64,000 nucleotides of DNA from DASRQK01 sp964401685 (GTDB taxonomy: Bacteria > Bacteroidota > Bacteroidia > Sphingobacteriales > Sphingobacteriaceae), in the NCBI GenBank assembly GCA_964401685.1, contig CAYNZH010000005.1, forward strand, positions 1 through 64,000, written 5' to 3'. Numbering within the stretch: the stretch's first letter is position 1; every line of letters starts with the position of its first letter. The translations under genes and the position numbers were made by a program. Shown here piece by piece: positions 27,410 to 35,894 of the stretch. Below the pieces are notes generated by a model that was given only the letters and a program-made list of their open reading frames with translations, did no database searches and had not been told where the DNA came from.

Positions 27410-28240
27410 ATGGAGAAACTTATGTTAGATAAAAATAAAGGTATGGGGCGTACGATCGTGGTTGTGTTGCTGACCACCCTCTCGCTGGTACTCCCGGGTG
27501 CGGGTCGGAGTGTCTCTGCACAATCACTACCCTTTTTAAAGGAATCATCCTATAAGGCCGGTGAGGAGCTGCATTACCGTTTGAAGTACGGCATACTTCC
27601 CGCGGCTACGGCCACCCTACGGGTCAAGGATTCGGAGTTGCAATTCAGTAGTCCTCACGCTTTTCATCTTTCTGCTCAAGGGAAAACCTCGAACGCTTTC
27701 AGCGTTTTATTTCCCGTGGACAACAAGTACAATTCGTATATAGATTCAAGAAGCTACTTGCCTTTTTTCTATACGGAGAACATACGTGAAGGAAATTACC
27801 GGAGGACCGACGTGGTCAGATTCGATCACAGAGCCCGCACCGTCGAGGGCAATAAAGGAAAATTCAAAAGCAATTCGGCGCAAACATTTGATATGTTGTC
27901 TGCCTACTACTTTGCGAGAAACCTTGATTTGAGAAGTGTTTCCAAAGGGCAGTCATTCAAGCTTACCTACTTTTTAAGTGACGAAATCACAACCTTGGGT
28001 ATACAATACCTGGGAATCGAAACCATTGACACCCCTTTGGGAAGGCTCGAATGTCTGAAATTCAGCCCTGAAATCAAACCGGGCAGAATATTTAAGAAGG
28101 ACAGCCGTTTGTACCTTTGGGTTACCAATGATGGAAACCGTATCCCTGTAAGGGCTCAAGTGGAAATCCTGGTCGGTACCGTGACGCTGGAGCTTTTCAA
28201 AGCCAGTGGACTGAAGTATAAACTAGGTGAAAAAATTTAG
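27410..28240 (+). CDS. DUF3108 domain exported protein
   Basis: 276 residues; signal peptide (about residues 12-38, ending SVSAQ), then a DUF3108 beta-rich domain over most of the length with GEELHYRLKYGILPAATAT near residue 47 and a C-terminal VTLELFKASG strand. DUF3108 proteins are periplasmic or outer-membrane-associated and their role is unknown. Located between DUF2480 and DUF3109 genes on the same strand; the DUF3109 gene follows after only 6 nt. Confidence 0.87.
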   Translation: MEKLMLDKNKGMGRTIVVVLLTTLSLVLPGAGRSVSAQSLPFLKESSYKAGEELHYRLKYGILPAATATLRVKDSELQFSSPHAFHLSAQGKTSNAFSVLFPVDNKYNSYIDSRSYLPFFYTENIREGNYRRTDVVRFDHRARTVEGNKGKFKSNSAQTFDMLSAYYFARNLDLRSVSKGQSFKLTYFLSDEITTLGIQYLGIETIDTPLGRLECLKFSPEIKPGRIFKKDSRLYLWVTNDGNRIPVRAQVEILVGTVTLELFKASGLKYKLGEKI

Positions 28241-28246
28241 ACAGGA

Positions 28247-28807
28247 ATGATAGAAGTCGGAAATGTGCTGGTAAGTGAGGAATTGATCCAGGAAGAATTT
28301 GTTTGCAATTTGTCAAGCTGTAAAGGTGCCTGCTGCGTCGAAGGTGATGCCGGTGCGCCTTTGGCACAGGATGAATTAGCAACCCTTGCGGAAATTTACC
28401 CCAAAATAAAACCTTTCATGACAGCAAAAGGTATTGCAGCCGTTGAATCCGCCGGGACCGCAGTCATCGATGAGGATGGGGACTGGACCACACCCTGTGT
28501 GGACAAAAACAAAGAATGTGCCTACGTCACCTGGGAAAATGGAATCACCAAATGTGCGATTGAGAAAGCGTACGAAGAGGGCGTGATCTCGTGGCAAAAA
28601 CCTATCTCCTGCCATCTCTATCCGATCAGGATTACGTCCTATCCAGAGTTCGACTTGCTCAATTATGACCGCTGGCACATATGCCAGTCGGCGTGTAGCT
28701 TTGGAAAAACCTTGAAAGTTCCAGTGTACAAGTTTCTAGAAAAGCCACTGTCCCGTAAATACGGTGAAAGCTGGTACAAAGAATTGAGCGAAGCAGCAGC
28801 GCTCTGA
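28247..28807 (+). CDS. DUF3109 family cysteine-rich protein
   Basis: 186 residues, cytoplasmic. Eleven cysteines in conserved-looking clusters, including CNLSSCKGACC near the N-terminus, CVDKNKEC in the middle, and CHLYPIRI and CQSAC toward the end. That is the pattern of the DUF3109/YkgJ-like metal or Fe-S binding proteins. Function unknown; the cysteines suggest Zn or an iron-sulfur cluster (inference). It follows the DUF3108 gene by 6 nt. Confidence 0.88.
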   Translation: MIEVGNVLVSEELIQEEFVCNLSSCKGACCVEGDAGAPLAQDELATLAEIYPKIKPFMTAKGIAAVESAGTAVIDEDGDWTTPCVDKNKECAYVTWENGITKCAIEKAYEEGVISWQKPISCHLYPIRITSYPEFDLLNYDRWHICQSACSFGKTLKVPVYKFLEKPLSRKYGESWYKELSEAAAL

Positions 28808-28910
28808 TCGTCGTTTTTTTGGTCAAATATCTGTTGGAAATTTAAGCGAACCGAAATATCTTAGTATCTTTCGCCAAAATTTGATTGGCCGTTCGCCTGG
28901 TCACTGATGA

Positions 28911-29882
28911 ATGCTTAAATTGACTACCATACAAGAGCCCATTGCTGGAGAACTGAATCTTTTCGAGGAGAAGTTCCGTATAGCTATGAAAAGCTCCGTT
29001 CCTTTGCTTGACCGGGTCACCCATTATATAGTCAAGAGGAAGGGCAAGCAAATGCGGCCAATGTTTGTGTTTTTCTCAGCTGGATTGACTGGGCAGATTA
29101 CCGATGCCACCTACAGGGGCGCGTCTCTTGTCGAACTTTTGCATACCGCGACCCTCGTGCACGATGATGTGGTCGACAACGCGCATCAAAGAAGAGGCTT
29201 TTTCTCCGTCAATGCACTTTGGAAAAACAAGATCGCAGTCCTGGTCGGCGATTTCCTTCTGGCAAAAGGCATGCAACTTTCTCTAAAAAATAAGGATTTT
29301 GATCTGCTCGGAATTGTCAGTGATGCGGTTCAGCAGATTATAGAAGGTGAATTGCTCCAAATGGAAAAAGCCCGGCGACTCGACATAGACGAGCGAGTTT
29401 ATTTTGAGGTCATCAAACAGAAAACAGCATCGTTGATTGCTTCCTGTTGCGCCTGTGGCGCGTCCTCCTCAGGGGCTTCCCCAGAAATAGTCGAAACCAT
29501 GCGGAATTTCGGTGAAAAAGTCGGAATCGCATTTCAAATAAAGGACGATCTCTTTGATTTTGGCCTTGACGATGTCGGTAAACCCTTGGGCAACGATATC
29601 AAAGAAAAGAAAATCACTCTCCCCTTGATCTACGCTTTGAGCCAAATAAGTAAAAAGGAAAAGCGATATTACATCAATCTGATTCGCAATCACAGTGAAG
29701 ATCCGGCAAAAGTCGCGCAGGTAATCGAATTTGTGCGAGCGAGCGGCGGAATGGAATACGCGACGCGGCAAATGGAGGATTACAAAAACCAAGCTTTTGA
29801 AATATTGAAGACCTTTCCAGAAAACACGTACAGAACAGGATTGGAACAACTAGTGCAATTTACAACAGATCGAAATAAATAA
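28911..29882 (+). CDS. ispB: Polyprenyl diphosphate synthase
   Basis: 323 residues of trans-isoprenyl diphosphate synthase. First Asp-rich motif D85-D-V-V-D89 (in LVHDDVVDN) and second D212-D-L-F-D216 are intact, with GKQMRP binding isopentenyl-PP near residue 45. It makes the long isoprenoid tail of menaquinone (octa- or heptaprenyl), given the family in respiring Bacteroidota; chain length is inferred. Followed 2 nt later by the TerC gene. Confidence 0.9.
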   Translation: MLKLTTIQEPIAGELNLFEEKFRIAMKSSVPLLDRVTHYIVKRKGKQMRPMFVFFSAGLTGQITDATYRGASLVELLHTATLVHDDVVDNAHQRRGFFSVNALWKNKIAVLVGDFLLAKGMQLSLKNKDFDLLGIVSDAVQQIIEGELLQMEKARRLDIDERVYFEVIKQKTASLIASCCACGASSSGASPEIVETMRNFGEKVGIAFQIKDDLFDFGLDDVGKPLGNDIKEKKITLPLIYALSQISKKEKRYYINLIRNHSEDPAKVAQVIEFVRASGGMEYATRQMEDYKNQAFEILKTFPENTYRTGLEQLVQFTTDRNK

Positions 29883-29884
29883 AA

Positions 29885-30934
29885 ATGAGCAACGAAGTAC
29901 TATTTTTTGGTGGATTTATGGTTTTCATCATTTTGATGCTCGCCATAGACTTAGGGTTATTCAGTAAGAGCAACAAAGCGGTAAGCTTGAAGCAAGCCGC
30001 TATCATGAGCGGGATCTGGGTGAGTTTCGCGTTGATTTTCTATGTCGTTTTACGGCTCTGGGGCCACGAACTCCACAATATTGAAAACTGGGATCAGCTG
30101 GTCGAAGTGACGGAAAGGCACCTCCACAATATTTCGCTCATTCCCGGAAATTTCGATGCGAGTCTGGAGCTCTACAAGCAAAATCTCGCGTTAGAATACA
30201 TTACGGGTTATGTTGTTGAGTACGCACTATCTGTGGATAATATTTTTGTGATGGTGCTGGTCTTCGGTTCGTTTGGTGTCAGGCCCGAATACTATCACAA
30301 AGTCTTGGTTTGGGGTATCATCGGAGCGGTCGTCCTGAGGTTTATATTTATCTTTATCGGTGCTGCGTTGATCAGCCAGTTTGGCTGGATACTGTACCTC
30401 TTCGGGTTTTTCCTGGTGTACACGGGTATCATGATGTTTGTCAATCGCAACCAGGATGACGAAATCGATCCGAAAAATCATGCCGTGGTAAAATTCGCGT
30501 CCAAGTACTTTTCCGTCTACCCGACCTTCGTTGGGGGGAAGTTTTTCCACGTAGAGAACGGAAAGAAATTTATTACCCCTTTGTTTTTGGTTCTCCTGGT
30601 AATAGAATTTACCGACGTGATTTTTGCAGTTGATTCTATCCCCGCGATTTTCGCCGTGACAAAAGATCCCTACATCGTGTTTTTCTCCAATATCTTTGCC
30701 ATTTTGGGGCTACGTTCTATGTTCTTCTTATTGGTAAACATTATACACAAATTTCACTACCTCAAAACAGGGCTTTCCTTTTTGCTTGTATTTATCGGCG
30801 CGAAGATGTTACTGCATGATTGGCTTACTTCCTGGGGCTTTACGACCAGCCACTCTTTGATCGTCATCTTGAGTATTTTAGTCATAAGTGTGGTCGCGTC
30901 ATTGATTTTCCCCAAGAAACAAACTATAAAATAG
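29885..30934 (+). CDS. TerC/Alx family integral membrane protein
   Basis: 349 residues with about nine transmembrane segments. Conserved acidic motifs inside membrane helices: EYALSVDNIF (about 115) and FTDVIFAVDSIPAIFA (about 240), as in TerC and the Alx proteins linked to metal (Mn) efflux and to pH response. A Mn exporter role is inferred from family members only. Starts 2 nt after the polyprenyl synthase gene and ends 4 nt before the second M28 gene, so these three genes form a tight unit. Confidence 0.9.
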   Translation: MSNEVLFFGGFMVFIILMLAIDLGLFSKSNKAVSLKQAAIMSGIWVSFALIFYVVLRLWGHELHNIENWDQLVEVTERHLHNISLIPGNFDASLELYKQNLALEYITGYVVEYALSVDNIFVMVLVFGSFGVRPEYYHKVLVWGIIGAVVLRFIFIFIGAALISQFGWILYLFGFFLVYTGIMMFVNRNQDDEIDPKNHAVVKFASKYFSVYPTFVGGKFFHVENGKKFITPLFLVLLVIEFTDVIFAVDSIPAIFAVTKDPYIVFFSNIFAILGLRSMFFLLVNIIHKFHYLKTGLSFLLVFIGAKMLLHDWLTSWGFTTSHSLIVILSILVISVVASLIFPKKQTIK

Positions 30935-30938
30935 CATT

Positions 30939-32438
30939 ATGAATACGCAGGCTCTATATCGTTGGTTGTTGGCAGGGGTCATTTTTATGGGCCTCTCGTT
31001 TTCGGAAACTAGTCTGGCTCGGCAGACGAAAACCGAAGTGGATAAGGATCTGCTGGAGGTTTTCCACCGTATAGATCAGGAAGTGACCCACAACTCGGAG
31101 GCTTACTTTCGGCTCAGTGAATCCATCAAACAAATAGGCCATCGTTTGACCGGGTCGGAAAATGGTCGCAAGGCCGAACAATATGTGTACGATCTGCTTA
31201 AATCCTACGGATTTGAAGATGTTTCCTTTCAGGAGTTCGGGCTGAGTGGCTGGCAGCGGGGAGACCTGCATCTGAAAGTAGGATCAGACCTGGGCAAGCT
31301 CGAGGTCATGAAGGCGGTCGCCCTGGCTTATGCGCCTGCCCAAGTCGATGTGCGCGCACAGCTAGTCGATATGCACAATGGACTGGAAGAAGATTACATA
31401 GCGGCGCCAGAAAAAGCCAGGGGAAAGATCGTCCTGGCCGCCCTGAACCTTCTGCCAGGCACGCCAGCGGGAACCGCCAATATACACCGCTCATCAAAGG
31501 TAGCGCTTGCCACCAAATACGGAGCGGCAGGAATCATCCTATTTAATCGGGTCGAAGGTGGTACGCTACTCACAGGGACGGCCTCTATCGATGGTACTAT
31601 CCTTACAATTCCCGCTTTGAGCATAGGTTTGGAGGACGGCATGGCACTAAAGACGACGCTTCAACAGGGTACGCAGGTCGCCAGCATTTCCATGAAGAAC
31701 AAAACCGGAAACTTCACCGCAAGAAATGTGATCGCACGTATCCCAGGAAGTGAGCTCCCTCAGGAAAAAATAGTCGTCGGAGGACACTTGGATAGCTGGG
31801 ATCTATCTCCCGGAGCTGTTGATAATGGCCTCGGCGCATTTAGTGTTTTGGACATGGCCAGAACCTTCAAGGCTTTGCAGTTACAACCTAAGAGGACAGT
31901 GGAATTTGTCTTTTTCATGGGGGAAGAACAGGGCTTATTGGGTTCTAACGCTTATGTCAAAAAAGTAGCCGAAGCAGGTGAGCTGGACAACATACGTTTT
32001 ATGCTCAATTTTGACATGACAAATAATCCTTCTCAATTTACGGCCACCACTGAATCCAGCCGTCCTCTGCTCGAAAATCTGGCCAACCACGTCGCAGAAA
32101 TACAATCCAGTTTCCAAAGGGAATTTAATCCCAGAGCGGGATTGTACAGTGATCATCAGCCCTTTCTTCTCCGGGGCATACCTACCGGAGGTGCAGGTGG
32201 CGGACGACTGAGTAGGGAGGCTTTAGACTGTTACCACGCGGATTGCGACGACCTGGAGCTGGTCGACGATCTGGAAATGCGGCAAACAGTCCGGATCGGC
32301 ACAATGCTTTCGTTTGGCATAGCCAATACCGGGCAGATACAGGCCAAACGACTCAGCGATTCCGAAATCAAGCAGCTGCTCTTAGATAACAATCTGAAAG
32401 ATGCCCTGGTGATCTCAGGTGACTGGCGCTGGGACTAG
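30939..32438 (+). CDS. Secreted M28-family peptidase (carboxypeptidase Q-like)
   Basis: 499 residues with a signal peptide (cleaved near AR, residue ~27). A PA-domain insert occupies the middle (about 130-250), and the zinc peptidase core has GGHLDSW, GAVDNGLGAF, MGEEQGLLGS and the SDHQPF histidine. All dinuclear-zinc ligands appear present. It shares the fold with the gene at 6904-8511 but is a distinct, shorter paralogue. Its stop TAG overlaps the stop of the convergent GNAT gene in a single CTAG. Confidence 0.9.
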   Translation: MNTQALYRWLLAGVIFMGLSFSETSLARQTKTEVDKDLLEVFHRIDQEVTHNSEAYFRLSESIKQIGHRLTGSENGRKAEQYVYDLLKSYGFEDVSFQEFGLSGWQRGDLHLKVGSDLGKLEVMKAVALAYAPAQVDVRAQLVDMHNGLEEDYIAAPEKARGKIVLAALNLLPGTPAGTANIHRSSKVALATKYGAAGIILFNRVEGGTLLTGTASIDGTILTIPALSIGLEDGMALKTTLQQGTQVASISMKNKTGNFTARNVIARIPGSELPQEKIVVGGHLDSWDLSPGAVDNGLGAFSVLDMARTFKALQLQPKRTVEFVFFMGEEQGLLGSNAYVKKVAEAGELDNIRFMLNFDMTNNPSQFTATTESSRPLLENLANHVAEIQSSFQREFNPRAGLYSDHQPFLLRGIPTGGAGGGRLSREALDCYHADCDDLELVDDLEMRQTVRIGTMLSFGIANTGQIQAKRLSDSEIKQLLLDNNLKDALVISGDWRWD

Positions 32439-32716
32439 TCCATCAAGTCCTTGAGGCTCTCATCTCTCTCGAAGACTTTTTTGGCATAAGGACAGAGCGG
32501 TATCACCTTGACACCTCGCTCCCGGGCAAAGTCTGCCCCCGCAAGAACAAGTTTCTTGCCCAAGCCCTGACCACCAAAGGCCGGGTCAACTTCCGTATGA
32601 TCGATGATAAATTTCTCGTTACCGGCCCATGTATAAGTCATCATCCCGGCTTGGACACCGTCGACGTTGGCAACAAATTTACCTTTATGGTCTCGTTCTT
32701 GACGTGTTATTTTCAT
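32435..32716 (-). CDS. Small GNAT-like N-acetyltransferase (YidJ-type)
   Basis: 93 residues from the ATG at 32716 (MKITRQERD); the longer open frame would overlap the upstream gene. Single-domain, COG2388-type minimal GNAT fold with the acetyl-CoA loop AFGGQGLGKKL and a C-terminal LCPYAKKVFE motif. The family includes proteins that add acetyl groups to unknown small substrates. Lies 5 nt after the prolyl oligopeptidase gene on the same strand. Confidence 0.87.
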   Translation of the reverse strand: MKITRQERDHKGKFVANVDGVQAGMMTYTWAGNEKFIIDHTEVDPAFGGQGLGKKLVLAGADFARERGVKVIPLCPYAKKVFERDESLKDLMD

Positions 32717-32721
32717 TGTTC

Positions 32722-34875
32722 CTAATTCTTGATTTTTTGATACGGCGTCCCTGTCTGTTGGAAGAAGAACGCCCATTTGTCTACCTGTTCTGAAATAACC
32801 ATTTCAGTTGGTTTGCCTGCGCCGTGCCCGGCATTGGTCTCTATGCGAATCAAAACGGGAGCATCCCCGCTGTGATAATCCTGAAGCCTGGCAGCAAATT
32901 TAAAGGAATGTGCAGGAACAACCCTATCGTCGTGATCTGCAGTCGTCACCATAGTTGCAGGATAAGATACGCCTTCTTTCAGCGCATGATAAGGCGAATA
33001 CTTGTGCAAATAGCTAAACATTTCGGGATTATCGTCCGCGGTACCGTAGTCAAACGCCCATCCCGCACCCGCAGTGAACTTATGATACCTGAGCATATCG
33101 AGAACGCCAACAGCCGGAAAGGCCACCTTGAATAGTTCCGGGCGCTGCGTCATGACCGCGCCCACAAGTAAGCCCCCATTCGAACCTCCCGATATACCCA
33201 ATTTTTCAGAAGAAGTGTAATTCTCCTCGATAAGGTATTCGGCAGCCGCAATAAAGTCGTCAAACACGTTTTGCTTTTGAAGCTTAGTGCCGGCTAGGTG
33301 CCAGGACTCGCCATATTCACCCCCACCACGCAAATTTGCTACGGCATAAACGCCTCCTTGCTCCAGCAATAAAATGTTAGAGGTGCTGAAACTTGGTGTC
33401 AGACTAATATTAAAGCCACCGTATGCGTACAATAAAGTCGGATTGTTGCCATCAAGAGTCAAGCCCTTTTTATGCGTAATAATCATAGGTACTTTAGTCC
33501 CATCCTTGGACGTAAAAAATACCTGCTTGGACTCGTATTGATCCGGATTGAACTGCACCCCGGCTTGTGCGTAACGCTCGGACACCCCGCTATTGATGTT
33601 ATATTTGAAAATAGTCGGCGGGTAGACATAGGAAGTAAAGGAATAATAAAGTGTCGAATCCTCCTCCTTAGCATAGAATCCACTGGCGCTGCCGACGGCA
33701 GGCAATTCGATGGTTCGTTCCAATTGTCCTTCCATAGAATACTGCTGAACATAGGAAACGGCGTCTTTCAGGTAATTTGCGAATATCTTCCCACCTCCAG
33801 TCGAAGGCGATAAAACGTTTTCAGTCTCAGGGATTACATCTACCCACTTGCTGCTGCCTGGAGTTTCGGAAGCAACACGGATAACACGTCCATTCGGGGC
33901 GTCAAGGTTGGTATGGATGAGCAGAGTTCCATCCACATTGCCAAGCACGCTATGATTCTTATCAAAATTTGTGACTACAGGGACTATTGTGCTTCCAGCG
34001 AGCGACAGATCTTGGAAATAAAGCTCGTTTCCGCTTGTCGTATTGGCGGCGCTGATCACTAAAAACCGCTCATCTTCTGTCAAATACGCGCCTATGTAAC
34101 GCCGTGGGGTCGCATCTCCTCCAAAAATGAGTTCATCTTCTTTTTGGGGAGTATTCAGGCGGTGGAAGTAGAGTCTGTGCTGATCAGTTACTCCCGAGAG
34201 TGTACTTCCTTCAACCGGTTTAGAATAGCTGCTGTAGTAAAAACCCTCATTGCCCCTCCAGGCGAGACCGCTGAATTTCACGTCAACCAAAGTATCGCCT
34301 ATTACAGACTTATCCTCGGTGTCCATAACGACCACTTTTCTCCAGTCCGAGCCCCCTTCGGAAAGTTGGTAGGCAACCAAACTGCCGTCTTTGCTAAATG
34401 CGATTCCGGCTAGCGAAGTGGTCCCATCCTCCGAAAAGGAATTTGGATCCAAGAATATTTCGGGCTCGTCATCCTCAGACCGCTGTCTGTACAGAATACT
34501 CTGATTTTGCAGACCGTCGTTTTTGTAAAAATAAATGAAATTTCCCTCTTTAAAGGGGGCCGAAAAGCGCTCGTAATTCCAAAGTTTTGTCAAGCGATCC
34601 GACATCGCTTCCCGAAACGGAATTTGCGCCAAATAATGTTCGGTCACCTCGTTTTGTTCCTTGACCCACTGCTTGGTTTCCTCTGACAGATCATCCTCCA
34701 ACCAGCGATAGGGGTCGGCGACTTCTGTGCCAAAGTAATTATCACTGATTTCCTCTTTTTTTGTGTCGGGATAATCCATAATAGAAGGATTCTGAGCGGT
34801 CTGTATAACGTTGTCGGATGAGCACCCGCTTACAACCACAGTCGCGAGTACCATGAAGCCAATTGATTTTTTCAT
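32722..34875 (-). CDS. Prolyl oligopeptidase family serine peptidase (S9A), lipoprotein
   Basis: About 717 residues from the ATG at 34875, which gives a lipoprotein signal peptide (lipobox VVSGC); the frame runs 117 nt further upstream into the lpxH region but without a signal. N-terminal seven-bladed propeller (about 80-420) and C-terminal alpha/beta hydrolase with GISGGSNGG (nucleophile Ser), DHDDRVVP (Asp) and NAGHGAG (His). Cleaves short proline-containing peptides, probably in the periplasm. Expressed from a minus-strand promoter at 34899-34929. Confidence 0.9.
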   Translation of the reverse strand: MKKSIGFMVLATVVVSGCSSDNVIQTAQNPSIMDYPDTKKEEISDNYFGTEVADPYRWLEDDLSEETKQWVKEQNEVTEHYLAQIPFREAMSDRLTKLWNYERFSAPFKEGNFIYFYKNDGLQNQSILYRQRSEDDEPEIFLDPNSFSEDGTTSLAGIAFSKDGSLVAYQLSEGGSDWRKVVVMDTEDKSVIGDTLVDVKFSGLAWRGNEGFYYSSYSKPVEGSTLSGVTDQHRLYFHRLNTPQKEDELIFGGDATPRRYIGAYLTEDERFLVISAANTTSGNELYFQDLSLAGSTIVPVVTNFDKNHSVLGNVDGTLLIHTNLDAPNGRVIRVASETPGSSKWVDVIPETENVLSPSTGGGKIFANYLKDAVSYVQQYSMEGQLERTIELPAVGSASGFYAKEEDSTLYYSFTSYVYPPTIFKYNINSGVSERYAQAGVQFNPDQYESKQVFFTSKDGTKVPMIITHKKGLTLDGNNPTLLYAYGGFNISLTPSFSTSNILLLEQGGVYAVANLRGGGEYGESWHLAGTKLQKQNVFDDFIAAAEYLIEENYTSSEKLGISGGSNGGLLVGAVMTQRPELFKVAFPAVGVLDMLRYHKFTAGAGWAFDYGTADDNPEMFSYLHKYSPYHALKEGVSYPATMVTTADHDDRVVPAHSFKFAARLQDYHSGDAPVLIRIETNAGHGAGKPTEMVISEQVDKWAFFFQQTGTPYQKIKN

Positions 34876-34898
34876 AACAAGGCAAAATAATGTCAAAA

Positions 34899-34929
34899 CA
34901 AATCTACGAAAATTCCATGGAAAATACAA
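34899..34929 (-). promoter_or_regulatory. Promoter of the prolyl oligopeptidase gene
   Basis: On the minus strand, TTG (34929-34927), 20-nt spacer, then TAGATTTG (34906-34899), matching the Bacteroidota TTG-N19..21-TAnnTTTG pattern, 24 nt before the ATG. It overlaps the leader region of the divergent lpxH gene. Confidence 0.6.
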
Positions 34930-34947
34930 GGTTATAAAATTTTTGCC

Positions 34948-34955
34948 TATGTTTG
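34948..34955 (+). promoter_or_regulatory. -7 element of lpxH
   Basis: TATGTTTG matches TAnnTTTG. An ATG at 34949 lies inside it, which argues that lpxH starts at the downstream ATG 34976 rather than there. Confidence 0.5.
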
Positions 34956-34975
34956 GGGGGAATTGCGATCTGTCC

Positions 34976-35734
34976 ATGTGCTCCACGAACAAAAAAAAGA
35001 AAATTTACTTCGCTTCCGATTTCCATTTGGGATCATATCCAAAAAGCACATCCCTGGAGAGGGAAAAACGTTTAGTAAGTTGGTTGGACGAAATCAAAGA
35101 GGACGCTGCGGAGCTTTTTCTATTGGGCGATGTCTTCGATTTTTGGTTTGAATACAAGCACGCCGTTCCACGAGGGCATATGCGTTTTTTGGGGAAACTA
35201 GCAGAATTGGCTGATTCGGGCGTGAAGATCACTTTTTTCAAAGGGAACCACGACATGTGGATGTTCGGCTATTTGAAAGACGAATTAGGCGCCGAAATCG
35301 TCTCCGACGAGCTAATCATCGAGAGGAACGGAAAGACCTTTTACCTACATCATGGTGACGGTTTAGGCCCGGGCGACCGGAGTTACAAGCTATTGAAGAA
35401 AATTTTCAGAAGCCCCTTTTGTCAGTGGCTATTTGCCCGTTTGCACCCCAATTTGGGAATTGCCATAGCCCAAAAATGGTCCAAGAGTAGCCGCCTATCC
35501 AGTGGCAAGGTCGAACAATTTCAGGATGAGAGCAAGGAATGGTTGGTGGCTTACGCCAAAGAAATATTGAAGTCTACTCCCATAGACTTTTTCGTTTTCG
35601 GGCACAGGCATCTGCCGTTGGATATTGCCCTGTCAGAGAACACGCGCTATATCAATCTGGGCGAATGGATGAATTATAATTCCTACGCCGAATTTGACGG
35701 TCTGAACCTCAAGCTCAAGAGTTGGATTCCTTAG
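34976..35734 (+). CDS. lpxH: UDP-2,3-diacylglucosamine diphosphatase (LpxH-type)
   Basis: About 252 residues from the ATG at 34976. Metallophosphoesterase with ASDFHLGS, GDVFDFWFEY, KGNHDMW, HHGDGLGPGDRSYK and FGHRHLP, the metal-ligand set of the LpxH family. It removes UMP from UDP-2,3-diacyl-GlcN to give lipid X in lipid A synthesis. The start is chosen because upstream in-frame codons overlap the prolyl oligopeptidase gene and a -7 element. It is divergent from that gene. Confidence 0.87.
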   Translation: MCSTNKKKKIYFASDFHLGSYPKSTSLEREKRLVSWLDEIKEDAAELFLLGDVFDFWFEYKHAVPRGHMRFLGKLAELADSGVKITFFKGNHDMWMFGYLKDELGAEIVSDELIIERNGKTFYLHHGDGLGPGDRSYKLLKKIFRSPFCQWLFARLHPNLGIAIAQKWSKSSRLSSGKVEQFQDESKEWLVAYAKEILKSTPIDFFVFGHRHLPLDIALSENTRYINLGEWMNYNSYAEFDGLNLKLKSWIP

Positions 35735-35776
35735 TATGTCAGATTGTAAAATCTCAGCAATTTTACACAGATTTTA

Positions 35777-35805
35777 TTTGGAAACCGTAAAATTCCTTAC
35801 TTTTG
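35777..35805 (+). promoter_or_regulatory. Promoter of prfA
   Basis: TTTG (35777-35780), 17-nt spacer, TACTTTTG (35798-35805), within the 17-23 nt range reported for flavobacterial promoters. Transcription would start near 35811, leaving a leader of about 84 nt before the prfA ATG. Confidence 0.6.
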
Positions 35806-35810
35806 TAACA

Positions 35811-35894
35811 TTCCGAATCCTACCTTAACGTTTTTAAACGTCCTAACCGGTAGGGTGCTAAAACGGTGAGCAAGGTGGAACTCACAAGATTCAT
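35811..35894 (+). promoter_or_regulatory. Candidate structured 5' leader of prfA
   Basis: Perfect complementary segments arranged as a three-stem junction: GAATC (35815-35819) with GATTC (35888-35892); CTACC (35820-35824) with GGTAG (35849-35853) enclosing ACGTTT/AAACGT (35828-35833, 35836-35841); and GTGAG (35866-35870) with CTCAC (35881-35885). The closing stem ends 2 nt before the ATG. I do not match it to a known riboswitch or leader class. Confidence 0.45.
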
